Of a stretch of DNA of 64,000 bases, positions 1 to 10,600 are shown piece by piece. The notes under the pieces are model-generated. The model did no database searches and had not been told where the DNA came from. It saw only the letters and a program-made list of their open reading frames with translations. Each line of letters begins with the position of its first letter. The first letter of the stretch is position 1. This stretch comes from Flavobacterium sp. ASV13 (lineage in GTDB: Bacteria; Bacteroidota; Bacteroidia; Flavobacteriales; Flavobacteriaceae), in contig NZ_JQJY01000008.1 in NCBI RefSeq assembly GCF_000745775.1, positions 186,001 to 250,000 on the forward strand. The letters run 5' to 3'. Position numbers and translations under genes: made by a program.

Positions 1-353
1 AAGACAAAAGCATTTATTCCTAAACTATTAAACCATTCGGCAACTTTAAAGCCTTCTTTATTTATTGCCAGCATTCCATAACCGCCTCCAGGACAAATTA
101 TAACGGATGTTCCATTTGATTTTTCTGGATCTGCTAAATAAACAGTTAATGTTGGTAAAGTTACTTTTCGAACTCCTTCTGAAAGTTCGTTTTTGTGGTC
201 TACTTCTTCAGAATATTCTTTGGATACAATTTCATCTGGAATTTTATCCCATAACGGAATTTCTTTTTTCTGCGAAAGTGCCGGAATTGTCAGCGATAAA
301 GAAATGAAAAGCAATGAAGCTTTCAGACGGCTTAAATTATTTGATTTTTTCAT
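1..353 (-). CDS. Secreted alpha/beta-hydrolase (esterase-like), C-terminus beyond window
   Basis: Reading the minus strand from the ATG at 353-351 gives about 117 residues that stay open to the window edge, so the C-terminal part is missing. The N-terminus is a signal peptide (MKKSNNLSRLKASLLFISL, cleaved near PALSQ). Further on comes a strand followed by CPGGGYG, the oxyanion-hole motif of secreted acetyl-esterase-like alpha/beta-hydrolases. The nucleophile elbow lies outside the window, so the substrate cannot be judged. The start overlaps the end of the upstream GH2 gene by 17 bases, so it is translationally coupled as the last visible gene of the GH106-GH105-GH2 operon. A role in removing ester groups from pectic oligomers is inference from context. 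Confidence 0.75.
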   Translation of the reverse strand, partial: MKKSNNLSRLKASLLFISLSLTIPALSQKKEIPLWDKIPDEIVSKEYSEEVDHKNELSEGVRKVTLPTLTVYLADPEKSNGTSVIICPGGGYGMLAINKEGFKVAEWFNSLGINAFV

Positions 354-3303
354 AAAATTCTATTTCAACAATGCGTAATTGTCCGGTCGCGTCAACCGAT
401 GTTTTATCTTTATATAAATCTAGTTCTTTTGTTGGATCTACTTCAACAATTTTTGAAAATCCGTCTTTTTCGGTATTAGCGCCAATTAATTCAATTGTAA
501 TTTTTTCAGCTAAAATTGGTTCTAGTGGAATAGTGATGTAACCCAAGCTTTGAGTTGTATTTCCTTTGAATACTTCTTTCCCGTCGGCTAAAATTCGGAT
601 TGGATAAATTTTAGTTCTCCAGCCTGTAAATTTTATAACAGCTTCATTTACAATTGAAGGTTTTGCAAGTGTATAGGTTATAGATCCTGTCGAAATGTTT
701 CCATCATTTCTCCATTCCGTTAATTCGTTGTCGTCATAACTTTTGTATGTATCATTATTATTTGAAGGAGAAATAGCATTTAAGATATTTACCGGAATTC
801 TTTTTTGTGTATATGATGGTGTTTTTGGAGTTGGTCCTCGTTCTAAATTTGAAGGAAGATTTTTTCCTGGTAATTCTTCAGAAAGGCCATTTACAGAATT
901 TACATCTTTAGTTTCAAACGATAATTCGGCCGATTTTAAACTATTGGATTGAGCGGAAATAGTTATTTTTCCGGCTTTTGCCAATGACTGAATCAAAACT
1001 CGATTAATGCCATTTTCAACCGGAATTTCTTTAGAAAGAATATAATTTTTTGGTCCTTGCGCAATACCGCCAAGCCAAGTTGCTGGACCACTTACAGAAA
1101 ATGAAATCATATTATTACTTATTGGACAGCGATTTCCATCTTTATCAATTACTTCAACATCAATTAATGCAGTATCAGCACCGTCAGCAATCATTCCTTG
1201 CGGTTGGGTAATTAATTTTAATTTGATTTGAGATGGTTCTCCTGCAGTTCTTTTTTCATCTTGACTTAAAACACTTCCATTTTCATCGTAACCAACCGCT
1301 TTTATTGTACCCGCTTTCCAAGCAATATTTTCAAAAGTAAATAAAAATTCACTGCTTCGTTTTCCAAAACCTTGAGAAATTCCGTTTACAGAAAGTTCCA
1401 CTTTTGGAGCTGTTGAAACTATATAGATATTCTTTACAACATTGTCAGTATAATTCCAATGTCCAAGAATATGAGTTCGCTGTTTCTTAATATCAACCCA
1501 GCCATCCCACATGACCTGATGCGCCCAATAACCATCTTTTGGAATGCGCATTGCATCAACTTCACCGCTCGTTCTATAGTTTGATTCGCCTCGATGATGT
1601 GTATTTGAATCAGAGAAAATAATATTTACACCTCCAGAGTTTACTCTTTTTCCGGTTCCGGGTCTTTCTCTGTAATAATCATACCAGCGAACTACATTTT
1701 CAATAGCATGACGGTCTTGATTGTGATTATAATCTGATGCGGGAGTTCCACGATATAAAGGTCCGTCGCCTTCTTTATGAAAGGGAGGTGAAAATTCGTC
1801 CCAATATTTACGCATACCTTCGTCTCTTGAATATTCGGTTGCCCATAATGGTTTACGGGCACTTTTATTAATGTAGAGCATTTCTCCGCCATATTCAGCT
1901 TCTTGGCTGTCCAGCATTTCGCGTGAACCAATAGCACGTCCGCCAAAAGGATCGTAAGTATCTCTTAGACTTTTCATTTCGTGCATATGTGCTTCGCTGA
2001 TCGATTCATTGCCACTTTCGTAAAAAATAATACTCGGATTATTTCTATTATAAATAATAGCATCACGCATCAAATTTACACGTTGTTTCCATGTATCACC
2101 TTGCGCATCTTTTTCGGCATCACCGGCTGGCATTGCTTGTAATAATCCAACCCGATCACAGGATTCTACATCTTGCTTCCAAGGGGTAACATGCATCCAT
2201 CGAACTAAATTTCCGTTGCCTTCGACAATTAATTTATTGCTGAAATCACTCATCCAAGCAGGAACAGACATCCCTATTGCGGGCCATTCGTTGCTCGTTC
2301 TTTGGGCATAACCTTTTACTTGTAAAACTCTGTCATTGAGCCAAAATTGCCCTTCAGTGAAAGCTGTTTTTCTAAAACCGGTTTTAGTTGAAACTTCGTC
2401 AATAATTTTTCCATCAATTTTTAAAATGGTTTTTATGGTGTATAAGTAACCATATCCCCAGCTCCAAAAATGTAAATTATTAAGATGAGAATTTGCTTTT
2501 AGAATTTTAGTTTCATTCGGGGAAATTGTCGTTTTTTCGCCAGAAAAAGAAGCGACTTTTTTTCCTTCTAAATCTTCTACAATTACGTCATATTCAACAG
2601 TTTTTGCAGATTCAAATTCGTTACGGATTTCAGTTTCGGCATTGACAACAGCACTTTCTGTCTGAATATCAATTTTAGAAGGATAAATATAAACTCCAGT
2701 AGTTTTTAGATTGGAATAGAGTGGAAGTGTCTGATATAATTTGCTGGTTATATGAAGAAAAACATTTTTTGGAATACCACCATAATTAGCATTAAAGTTG
2801 ATATTATTCCATTGATAAGGAGCGCCAGTTGCCTGTTCTTTGTATTTCCAGTCATTGTCAATTCGTAGAGCAACAATATTTTCTTGTGGAAAAGGCTTAA
2901 TTAAATTTGAAATATCAAAACCAAAAGCCATTACGCCATTTTCATGAATTCCGACTTTTTGCCCGTTGATATAAATGATTCCAGCTTGTCGGATTCCTTC
3001 AAATTCTAAGAAAATTTTTTGGTCTTTGATTCCTTTTGGGAGTTTAAACTTTTTTCTGTACCAAACAATTCCGGTAGTAAGATGTTCAATATCTTTTTCA
3101 AAAGCTTCTTCCTGATTATAGGCGTGCGGAAGCGTGATTTTTTTCCACGAATTATCATTAAAACCAAAAGACTCTGCATTTTTAGAGTCTCCGGTTTTTA
3201 GCTTCCAATCTGAATTGAAGTTGTATTTTTCTCTCTTAAATTCCTGAGAAAATATCGAGGTTTTAAAAAGAATTAAAACAAGAAATAAGAGTGTTTTTTT
3301 CAT
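337..3303 (-). CDS. Glycoside hydrolase family 2 with C-terminal sugar-binding domain
   Basis: A 988-residue exported enzyme with a signal peptide ending near FSQ. It has the GH2 order: N-terminal jelly-roll (about 20-200), Ig-like domain (about 210-320), then a TIM barrel. The barrel carries the Asn-Glu acid/base pair in ESGNES (E433) and a probable nucleophile in WATEYS (E490). After the barrel come Ig-like modules (about 600-800, DUF4982-type layout) and a terminal beta-sandwich (about 850-985) that looks like a discoidin/CBM32 fold. GH2 enzymes act as beta-galactosidases, beta-glucuronidases or related exo-enzymes, and the sequence alone does not settle which. Its start codon overlaps the GH105 stop (TAATG), so the two are coupled. 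Removal of a beta-linked side-chain sugar from rhamnogalacturonan oligomers is inference. Confidence 0.88.
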   Translation of the reverse strand: MKKTLLFLVLILFKTSIFSQEFKREKYNFNSDWKLKTGDSKNAESFGFNDNSWKKITLPHAYNQEEAFEKDIEHLTTGIVWYRKKFKLPKGIKDQKIFLEFEGIRQAGIIYINGQKVGIHENGVMAFGFDISNLIKPFPQENIVALRIDNDWKYKEQATGAPYQWNNINFNANYGGIPKNVFLHITSKLYQTLPLYSNLKTTGVYIYPSKIDIQTESAVVNAETEIRNEFESAKTVEYDVIVEDLEGKKVASFSGEKTTISPNETKILKANSHLNNLHFWSWGYGYLYTIKTILKIDGKIIDEVSTKTGFRKTAFTEGQFWLNDRVLQVKGYAQRTSNEWPAIGMSVPAWMSDFSNKLIVEGNGNLVRWMHVTPWKQDVESCDRVGLLQAMPAGDAEKDAQGDTWKQRVNLMRDAIIYNRNNPSIIFYESGNESISEAHMHEMKSLRDTYDPFGGRAIGSREMLDSQEAEYGGEMLYINKSARKPLWATEYSRDEGMRKYWDEFSPPFHKEGDGPLYRGTPASDYNHNQDRHAIENVVRWYDYYRERPGTGKRVNSGGVNIIFSDSNTHHRGESNYRTSGEVDAMRIPKDGYWAHQVMWDGWVDIKKQRTHILGHWNYTDNVVKNIYIVSTAPKVELSVNGISQGFGKRSSEFLFTFENIAWKAGTIKAVGYDENGSVLSQDEKRTAGEPSQIKLKLITQPQGMIADGADTALIDVEVIDKDGNRCPISNNMISFSVSGPATWLGGIAQGPKNYILSKEIPVENGINRVLIQSLAKAGKITISAQSNSLKSAELSFETKDVNSVNGLSEELPGKNLPSNLERGPTPKTPSYTQKRIPVNILNAISPSNNNDTYKSYDDNELTEWRNDGNISTGSITYTLAKPSIVNEAVIKFTGWRTKIYPIRILADGKEVFKGNTTQSLGYITIPLEPILAEKITIELIGANTEKDGFSKIVEVDPTKELDLYKDKTSVDATGQLRIVEIEFYEKIK

Positions 3304-4427
3304 TATTTCATTTTATAAATTTCTGAGCCTGCAAGTAAAAAACAACCTAAACCATAATCTTCAAAATCAGGAAATTTATCATATGAAAGTGGCTGACCAT
3401 CTTTAGGTTCTTTTCCTGTTGATTGTAAAAAGCCTAAAGCACCATTAGTATGCAGACTTTCTTTTATCATTGCATCCCAAGCTTTTTGGACAACTGGCAA
3501 ATACGTTTCTTTTTTCAAAATACCACTGTTGATTCCATAAGCCATTCCGTAAACGAATAAAGCTGTTCCAGAAGTTTCTTTTTCGCCAAAATTTGTTGGA
3601 TCATGCAAACTTACATTCCAGAAACCGTCAGCTCTCTGAATTGGAACTAATGCCGCCGCCATTGCTTTTAAATCTTTTACATATTGGTCTCTATGTGGTG
3701 CGTTTTCAGGAATAATGGTAAGTACTTTTGCTAAAGCTCCAATAACCCATCCATTTCCGCGGCTCCAGTAACAATCTTCTCCGTTTGGTTCTTTATATGG
3801 AGGATCGAAATCGGCATCGCGCCACCATAAACCATCTTTTGGATTAAATAATCCGTTATCGCCGTGTTTGTTTCTTGAGTACATGTACATTTGGTACATT
3901 TTTTCGAAATAACGATTGTCTTTTTCCAAAACCCCTAATTTGGCAAAAACCGGCATTCCCATTTGAATGGCATCAATCCAAGACCAATCGTCTAATTGAG
4001 GCGTGTTTAAAAGCATGTTGATATTTGCTTTTGTATTTTTTAGTTTCTTAGCATCTGGCTCTAAATTGTACAAGTCGATGTAAGTCTGCGCTGCGCAGTA
4101 ATTATCTGCGTTGCGAGTTGTATTTCCTCCGTTAAAACCCCATTTGTGAAACTCTGACCATGAATAAGCATAATCATAATAAGCTTCTTTTGGGAAAATT
4201 TCATGAAGCGCCATTAATCCTTCATAATAAACACCACGCGTCCAAATATTACTTGGGCGTTCTTTGTTTGTGATAATTGTTTTGCCTGTTTCTGGCCATT
4301 TTTGCATGAAATAATCATTAGCCAAAATCATTTGTTTTAAAACTAATTTTTTATCAAATGGCTGTTGCGCGTTTATTGTACACGTATACAAAAAGCATAT
4401 CGAGAAGAATAAGGATAATTTTTTCAT
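3303..4427 (-). CDS. GH105 unsaturated rhamnogalacturonyl hydrolase
   Basis: A 374-residue secreted or periplasmic protein with a signal peptide (cleaved near INAQ). The (alpha/alpha)6-barrel signature of GH88/GH105 runs through the protein: RPSNIWTRGVYYEGL, WSWIDAIQM with the likely catalytic Asp at D152, YWSRGNGWVIGAL, and ETSGTALFVYGMAYGI. Family members (YteR/YesR type) hydrate the delta-4,5-unsaturated galacturonyl residue left by rhamnogalacturonan lyases and release it from rhamnose. It sits between GH106 and GH2 in one minus-strand operon, 22 bases after the GH106 stop. That is the expected partner for stepwise removal of unsaturated uronate and then rhamnose. The length is normal for the family. 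Confidence 0.92.
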   Translation of the reverse strand: MKKLSLFFSICFLYTCTINAQQPFDKKLVLKQMILANDYFMQKWPETGKTIITNKERPSNIWTRGVYYEGLMALHEIFPKEAYYDYAYSWSEFHKWGFNGGNTTRNADNYCAAQTYIDLYNLEPDAKKLKNTKANINMLLNTPQLDDWSWIDAIQMGMPVFAKLGVLEKDNRYFEKMYQMYMYSRNKHGDNGLFNPKDGLWWRDADFDPPYKEPNGEDCYWSRGNGWVIGALAKVLTIIPENAPHRDQYVKDLKAMAAALVPIQRADGFWNVSLHDPTNFGEKETSGTALFVYGMAYGINSGILKKETYLPVVQKAWDAMIKESLHTNGALGFLQSTGKEPKDGQPLSYDKFPDFEDYGLGCFLLAGSEIYKMK

Positions 4428-4449
4428 TTTTTGTATTCTTAGTTAATAG

Positions 4450-7248
4450 TTAGTTTTGCTGTTTTAATGGTGTGATTGTTATTGGCCCTAAAAGACCTGA
4501 TGGCATTGGAGACCATTTTGTAGCGTCGAATTTTTTATAATCTTTGTCAACCATGTTGATTTCATAAAAAATCTTCCATTCTTCGCCTTTTAATTCTTTG
4601 TCGCGAATTCGGTTTGCGGAAAGATTGGTAACCTGAATTTTCAAGATATTTTTTCCAGATTTTAATTTCCCGATGTTTAATTGATAAGGGACAGACCAAG
4701 CTGTACCAATGAATTTATCGTTTACCCAAACTTTTGCGCTTTCGCGGACATCTCCCAAGTTTAAACTCCATTGTTCAATTTTAGCATTTGGATTGTTGAA
4801 TTCCAAAGTGTAAGTTGCTGATCCAGAAAAAGCTTCGGCTTCAGGACTTAATTTTGTCCAAGATTCTAAATTTGAAATAGTTGCGCTTGGAGGTAATTGT
4901 GGTCCGCCTTTGTCGAAATTTATTTTCCAGTTTCCTTTTAACGGAATTGCATCGGCAGTTGCTTCATAATAATTCCATTTTTTCTGCGAAGCTGTATTTT
5001 CGGTCTTTAAAAAATAAGATTCTCCCGACGCAATTTTAATTTTTACCAATGTTGTATTGGCCGATTTTTGTACAATGGCATTTCCAAATTCTCTAGTAAG
5101 TGGATTTAGGATAACTACTTCTTTATTTCCAGCTTGAATTGGGATAAATCCATCAATTGTTTTTGTGGTATGATTAACTAAATAATATATTTTTTCACCA
5201 TCTATATTTCTTCTTGTAAATTTCAAACCTGTATTTACAAGCGTTTCAGGATAGATTTGAGTGTTTTCTAAAGTTTTTAAAACATCTGAAGTTGGTTTTA
5301 CCAATTCATTGTTTGCAGTTAAAAGATTTTGAAGTTGTTTTTCCTGATTTTTATAATCATTAAAACCAGGAACAGATTCTGGAAGGCTTTCGAAAATGAT
5401 GTTTGCTCCCGCTTTTTTCAATTCAATCAATTTCTGCAAAGTTGCAAGAGGCATTTTTTGCGTGGGAGGAATTACTAAAGCTTTAAAAGTTGTACCATTA
5501 AGACTAATTTTTCCGTCGATTACTTTTGCATCGGCAATAAAATTATCAGAGATAAAATCTAAGCCATAACCTTGATTCATTAGTTTTTTGGTAGAAGCAT
5601 AGAAAGAAGTCGGATGAAGCCATTCCTGAAGTGAATGTATTTTGAATTCAAAAAATAAAGTTCCTTTTTGATATTTGTCCCAAGTATCAAAAATTGGCCA
5701 ATAAAGCAGAATCTCATTATCTGATTTTCCTTGCTGCAACATGGATTGACAGTTTGCAATATAAGAGAATAGAGAAGGAGCATCTTCCCAAATACTATTA
5801 TTTGAATTGAAATTTACCGAAGCATAAAACTGCCATCCCGGCCAAGCTGCTCTGTCTGGCGAATAAGTAGAACCATGAAGAAAAATATGATTGATTCCGC
5901 TCAACATTAAATCCTCAGCTTCTGGCTTGCATTGTGATAAAGCAGCTTTGAAATGTTCGCGAAGCCACGTAAAAGTCTCAGATGAAACTAGATTTTTCCC
6001 TGAAATATGTGCCGCCGATGATGAAAATTTAAGCATTACCGGATCAGCATCTCCTTCACGAATATCTTCTTTTTCTCTTCTGAATCCCGGAATATCAAAA
6101 GGCATCGAACCAAAAGTTTCACATTCTGGAATATCAGCAGCAGCATATAAATCTATCAGATTTCCTGGAGATCCATGCGCTTGAAGTTTTGTTTTGAAAT
6201 TTTTCGAATGCGCCCATTCTGTCCATGGTTTATCGAATTTGTTCAATAATAAATCACCAATTGTTTGGCGATAATCGCTTCTAATTCGGTTACCTATTTC
6301 ACTATCGGTTTCATTCAATAATAAAGGCAATTCTTTTTTTAAATCATAACCGCGCAGTTTTTGAAATTCTTCGAAAAATTTAGGTGTAAAATCAGTACCG
6401 TAAACTTCGTAGCTGTCATTAAAAATAGCTCTGATTTTGCCTTCGCGTCCTTTAAAAGCATTATTAAACGGAACTACATAAGCGTCTAATGCCTCTGTTG
6501 AATAATGGTCTAAAGTAAAACCGCTTCCGCCGGGCGCCGCTCTTTTTACTTGTTGCCCTGTTTTTCCGCTAAAGACAGCGTAAAGGGTATAATCTGTTTT
6601 TTTTGCTTTCCATTTCAGTTTATTAGGTTCAGTTTGGTTCGGAATTTCAACAGCTTTTCCGTCAATACCTTTGTCTTTTATTTTGGTTTGATTTTTTTTA
6701 AGCTGATCGGTCAAATTGATATACGAGCCATCATTTCCATAAGCTACTACATATAATAATTCGGCAGGATTTTTTTCTTTTTTGTTTTTAACAGTAATAT
6801 TTCGGTCAAATATTTCGTCTTTTTTTAGCGGATATTTTTCAATAATCAGTTTTGTTGCAGCATTTGCAACCGTTACATGCGATCCTCCATAAGGCCATCC
6901 TGTTCCTAAAACCATATCAACTTGCATGTGCAGACTATCTGCAACATGAACTGTATAGTCGAGCATTTCCATCCATTTTGGAGATAGATAATCAATGAAA
7001 TTATTTTCCTCGCCTTTTACACCATATATAGGAGTAATTTCTACACCACCAATTCCTGCATTATGAAAATCTGAGAGTCTTTTTTTTAAGTTTGGCTTAT
7101 CTACAGCGCTTCCCATCCACCACCAGCGCGCCCATGGCTGATTTATATTCGTAGATTTTGGCCAAGGTGATTTTGTTTCCTGAGCGGAAGAATTCAAAAC
7201 CCAGCAAAGGGACAAGAGGATAAGACAATTTGATGTGGTTATTTTCAT
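4450..7248 (-). CDS. GH106 alpha-L-rhamnosidase
   Basis: A 932-residue protein with a signal peptide cleaved near SSAQ. The GH106 hallmark region is at the N-terminus of the barrel: ARWWWMGSAVDKPN, then AGIGGVEITPIYG and VLGTGWPYGG. The long central part carries AHGSPGNLIDLYAAADIPE and the FLHGSTYSP region seen in this family. The C-terminal 150 residues form a beta-sandwich typical of GH106. Known family members remove alpha-L-rhamnose from rhamnogalacturonan oligomers, alternating with GH105. It is the first gene of its operon. An ACAGGA-repeat operator and a TACTTTTA box lie 100-145 bases upstream on the minus strand, shared back to back with the first SusC gene. Confidence 0.92.
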   Translation of the reverse strand: MKITTSNCLILLSLCWVLNSSAQETKSPWPKSTNINQPWARWWWMGSAVDKPNLKKRLSDFHNAGIGGVEITPIYGVKGEENNFIDYLSPKWMEMLDYTVHVADSLHMQVDMVLGTGWPYGGSHVTVANAATKLIIEKYPLKKDEIFDRNITVKNKKEKNPAELLYVVAYGNDGSYINLTDQLKKNQTKIKDKGIDGKAVEIPNQTEPNKLKWKAKKTDYTLYAVFSGKTGQQVKRAAPGGSGFTLDHYSTEALDAYVVPFNNAFKGREGKIRAIFNDSYEVYGTDFTPKFFEEFQKLRGYDLKKELPLLLNETDSEIGNRIRSDYRQTIGDLLLNKFDKPWTEWAHSKNFKTKLQAHGSPGNLIDLYAAADIPECETFGSMPFDIPGFRREKEDIREGDADPVMLKFSSSAAHISGKNLVSSETFTWLREHFKAALSQCKPEAEDLMLSGINHIFLHGSTYSPDRAAWPGWQFYASVNFNSNNSIWEDAPSLFSYIANCQSMLQQGKSDNEILLYWPIFDTWDKYQKGTLFFEFKIHSLQEWLHPTSFYASTKKLMNQGYGLDFISDNFIADAKVIDGKISLNGTTFKALVIPPTQKMPLATLQKLIELKKAGANIIFESLPESVPGFNDYKNQEKQLQNLLTANNELVKPTSDVLKTLENTQIYPETLVNTGLKFTRRNIDGEKIYYLVNHTTKTIDGFIPIQAGNKEVVILNPLTREFGNAIVQKSANTTLVKIKIASGESYFLKTENTASQKKWNYYEATADAIPLKGNWKINFDKGGPQLPPSATISNLESWTKLSPEAEAFSGSATYTLEFNNPNAKIEQWSLNLGDVRESAKVWVNDKFIGTAWSVPYQLNIGKLKSGKNILKIQVTNLSANRIRDKELKGEEWKIFYEINMVDKDYKKFDATKWSPMPSGLLGPITITPLKQQN

Positions 7249-7347
7249 TGGTTGTGGTTCAATAGTTTTATAAAACGGTTACTAAATTACTTACTTCATA
7301 TAAGTATAGAGATATATAATAGTAACTTTTTAATGGTTGTAATAAGG

Positions 7348-7400
7348 TAAAAGTAGTAGCAGAAACTCAATTTGCTATCCTGTAGCGTCCTGTTTCCTGT
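7348..7400 (-). promoter_or_regulatory. Operator S1 and promoter for the GH106 operon
   Basis: On the minus strand two ACAGGA hexamers start 10 bases apart (7393-7388 and 7383-7378). A third ACAGGA sits further out at 7400-7395. The inner hexamer ends exactly 22 bases before TACTTTTA (7355-7348), which matches the Bacteroidota -7 box except in the last base. The same geometry recurs at S2-S6, so this is read as an activator site with its promoter. Confidence 0.72.
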
Positions 7401-7616
7401 CATTTTATTAAAAATCAAAAGAGTAGTAATTTGTCATATTTTTTTCTCAATTCATATTTTTAGGTCAGAATTACTATGAATTACAAAAAAAATATTAAAG
7501 AAAATTTCGGATAATTTATTTGTAGATTATACACTTATTCACCCTTGTAAATCAGATAGTTGAAGTTTTTTTGAGTTAATAAAAACATAAAATTAATTAT
7601 AAGAACCTGAAAGTTA

Positions 7617-7662
7617 ACAGGATACTACAGGATGCTGTGCCCCCTTGTTCTAAATAAATTTG
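7617..7662 (+). promoter_or_regulatory. Operator S2 and promoter for the first SusC/SusD pair
   Basis: ACAGGA at 7617-7622 and 7627-7632, 10 bases start to start. Then come exactly 22 bases and a perfect -7 box, TAAATTTG, at 7655-7662. The start codon follows 33 bases later. The leader AACTAATTAATTAACC up to the ATG is nearly identical to that of the second SusC gene. Confidence 0.82.
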
Positions 7663-7695
7663 GATGAACTAATTAATTAACCAAATTTAACTTTT

Positions 7696-10600
7696 ATGAA
7701 AAACAAATTTAGTCTTTTGCTGATTTTGGTCATGTTTGCGCTGTTGCAGACAGCAGGTTATGCGCAGAACAAAGTGGTTAAAGGTACAATCACTGATGCG
7801 GCAGGTCTGCCAATACCAGGGGCAAATGTACTTATTAAAGGAACAAAACAGGGAACAAGTACTGATTTTGATGGTAAATACTCTATCAGTGCAAGTACTG
7901 GACAAGTATTAGTATACTCGTCTACTGGTTCAAAATCTGTTGAAAGAACAGTTAGTACTTCTTCAGAAATTAATGTAAAACTTGTTGAAGAAGTATCTCA
8001 ACTTAATGAGATTGTTGTTGTTGGTTATGGAACTGCTAAAAAATCAGACGTAACAGGATCAGTTTCAACTATAAATGCGCAGCAATTAATGAACAGACCT
8101 GTTTCAAGTGCAACTGAAGCACTACAGGGTAAGATTGCCGGAGTTGATATTACTACAAACGAGCGTCCGGGATCTCTTGGTACAGTACGTATTCGTGGTA
8201 ACCGTTCTTTAACAGCAAGTAATGACCCTTTATATGTTGTTGATGGTGTGCCGTTAATGTCTGCATCTGCAATTGAAACTTTAAATCCAAGAGATATTGA
8301 ATCGATGGATATTCTTAAAGATGCTTCAGCAACAGCTATTTACGGATCGCGTGGTGCAAATGGTGTTATCATTGTAACAACTAAACAAGGAAAATCAGGT
8401 AGATTTACTTTAAATTATGCTGGTACAGTGACTACTTCTGATATTGTTGACAGATCACCATCAATGAGCGCATCTGATTTTATTACTTTCAGACGTTGGG
8501 CTGCATACAATTTGGATCCAGCTAAATATGCTAATCCAGCGACTCCAACTCTTGCAAATGATAAATTGATTTTTGACAGTGCATTAGATGGTCAAACGTC
8601 AAGAGACAATGTATTAAGAGGATGGGCAAGTGGTACTTGGGATGCTTCTAAAGTAATTAACACTAACTGGACTGATTATGTAACGCAGACAGGAGTTAGC
8701 ACAGAGCATGTTATTAGCGCTAGTGGTGGTTCTGAAAAAGTAAATACGTATGGTTCTGTTGGTTATTTAGATAATCAAGGTACTCAAAAAGGGCAGTGGT
8801 ACAAACGTTATACTGCAAAATTAACTTCAAATATTACTCCAGTTGATTGGTTTAAAATGACTGCTTCTTTTAATGTTTCATGGAGCGAGCAAGATTATGG
8901 TATGTCAACTTTAAGTGCAAGAAGCGGAACATCTCCGGATGCAATTTATGGTGCTGCTAAACAAATCTATAATATTGCTGTTCCTTATGATGCAAACGGT
9001 AATACAATTATTAATCCGGGTGGTGAATCAGGTGTTTATACGATCATGGATGAGTGGGAGAAAAGTACACAGCAATCGCAAACAATGCGTGTTTTAGGTA
9101 ATTTTTCTGCTAATTTAGATTTTGGTAAAATGACACATTCATTAGAAGGTCTTACCTATAAATTAAATTTCGGACCTGATTTCCGTAGTTGGAGAGAAGG
9201 TGTTTATGTTGACGGAACATCATCACTAAAAATTAATGCAAATGGTAGTGCAGGTAGTAATTTTGCTCGCCTTTCAAACCGTCGTGATCTTTCTTGGACT
9301 GTAGATAATATTATTAACTACGACCGTACATTTGCTGCTAAGCATAAAGTTGGTTTGACTTTATTACAAACTGCGTCATCTTGGAATATCGAAAATTCTG
9401 CTATGAGTGCAAATAATATCCCTAAACCTTCATTCTTATGGAATGCAATGGGTTCAGTAGATGCTACAAATGCTGCTAATAATGCTCGTATGAGTTCAGG
9501 TATTACAGAGCGTGCAATTAGTTCTTATATGGCTCGTGCAAATTATGGTTATGATAATCGCTATTTGTTAACAGTTTCAGGACGTTGGGATGGAGTTACG
9601 CAATTATCTGAAGGACACAAATGGGATTTCTTCCCTTCTGCAGCATTAGCTTGGCGTCTTAATAACGAAGAATTCTTAAAAAATGTTGATTGGATTAAAA
9701 ACTTAAAACTTCGTTTAGGTGTTGGTACTTCTGGTAACTCTTCAGTTAATCCTTATGGAACTTTAGGAAATATTAGCCAAATATTCCTTCCTTTTAATGG
9801 TCAGAGTAATGCAATTGGATTTACTACAAATGAGCCTTATTACACAGACACTCAAACAGGAATGCCTAACAAAAACTTAGGTTGGGAAAAAACAACTCAA
9901 TACAATCTTGGTGTTGATTTTAGTTTCTTAAACAACAGAATCAGTGGTACTATTGATGCTTACAAATCAGATACTAAAGATTTATTATTAAGAGTAGACA
10001 TACCGCCAGTATCAGGTTATCCATACATTGTTTCGAATATTGGTCAAACAAAAAATCATGGAGTTGAGGTAACGCTTAATCTTATTCCGATTCAAACTGC
10101 TACAGGATTTACATGGGAAACTAATTTAAATGGTGCGTGGCAGAAAGATGAAATTGTTGGATTAGCAAATGGTGCGCAAGACATGGTAAGTAACTCATGG
10201 TTTATTGGTCAGTCTATCGCTGTTCGTTACGGATATGATAATAATGGTCTTTGGCAAAATACTCCAGAAGATGTTGCTGAAATGGCTAAATGGAATGCTA
10301 ACGGTTATAAATTTACACCAGGTAATGTAAGACCTAAAGATCAAAATGGTGATTACAAAATGGATGGTACAGACCGTGTAGTTATAGGAAACAGTAATCC
10401 TTATTATACAATGGGATGGAACAACAACTTTACTTATAAAGGGTTTGATTTAGGAATAAATCTTTACGGACGTGCAGGATATACTGCTTCTTTAGGAGGT
10501 GAAGCTTTAACAGCGCATGCAAATCAGCGTGAAACAGATTACTGGACTCCAGATAATCCAGATGCTGAATTCCAAAAGCCAATTTTAGGTCAGGCAACTT

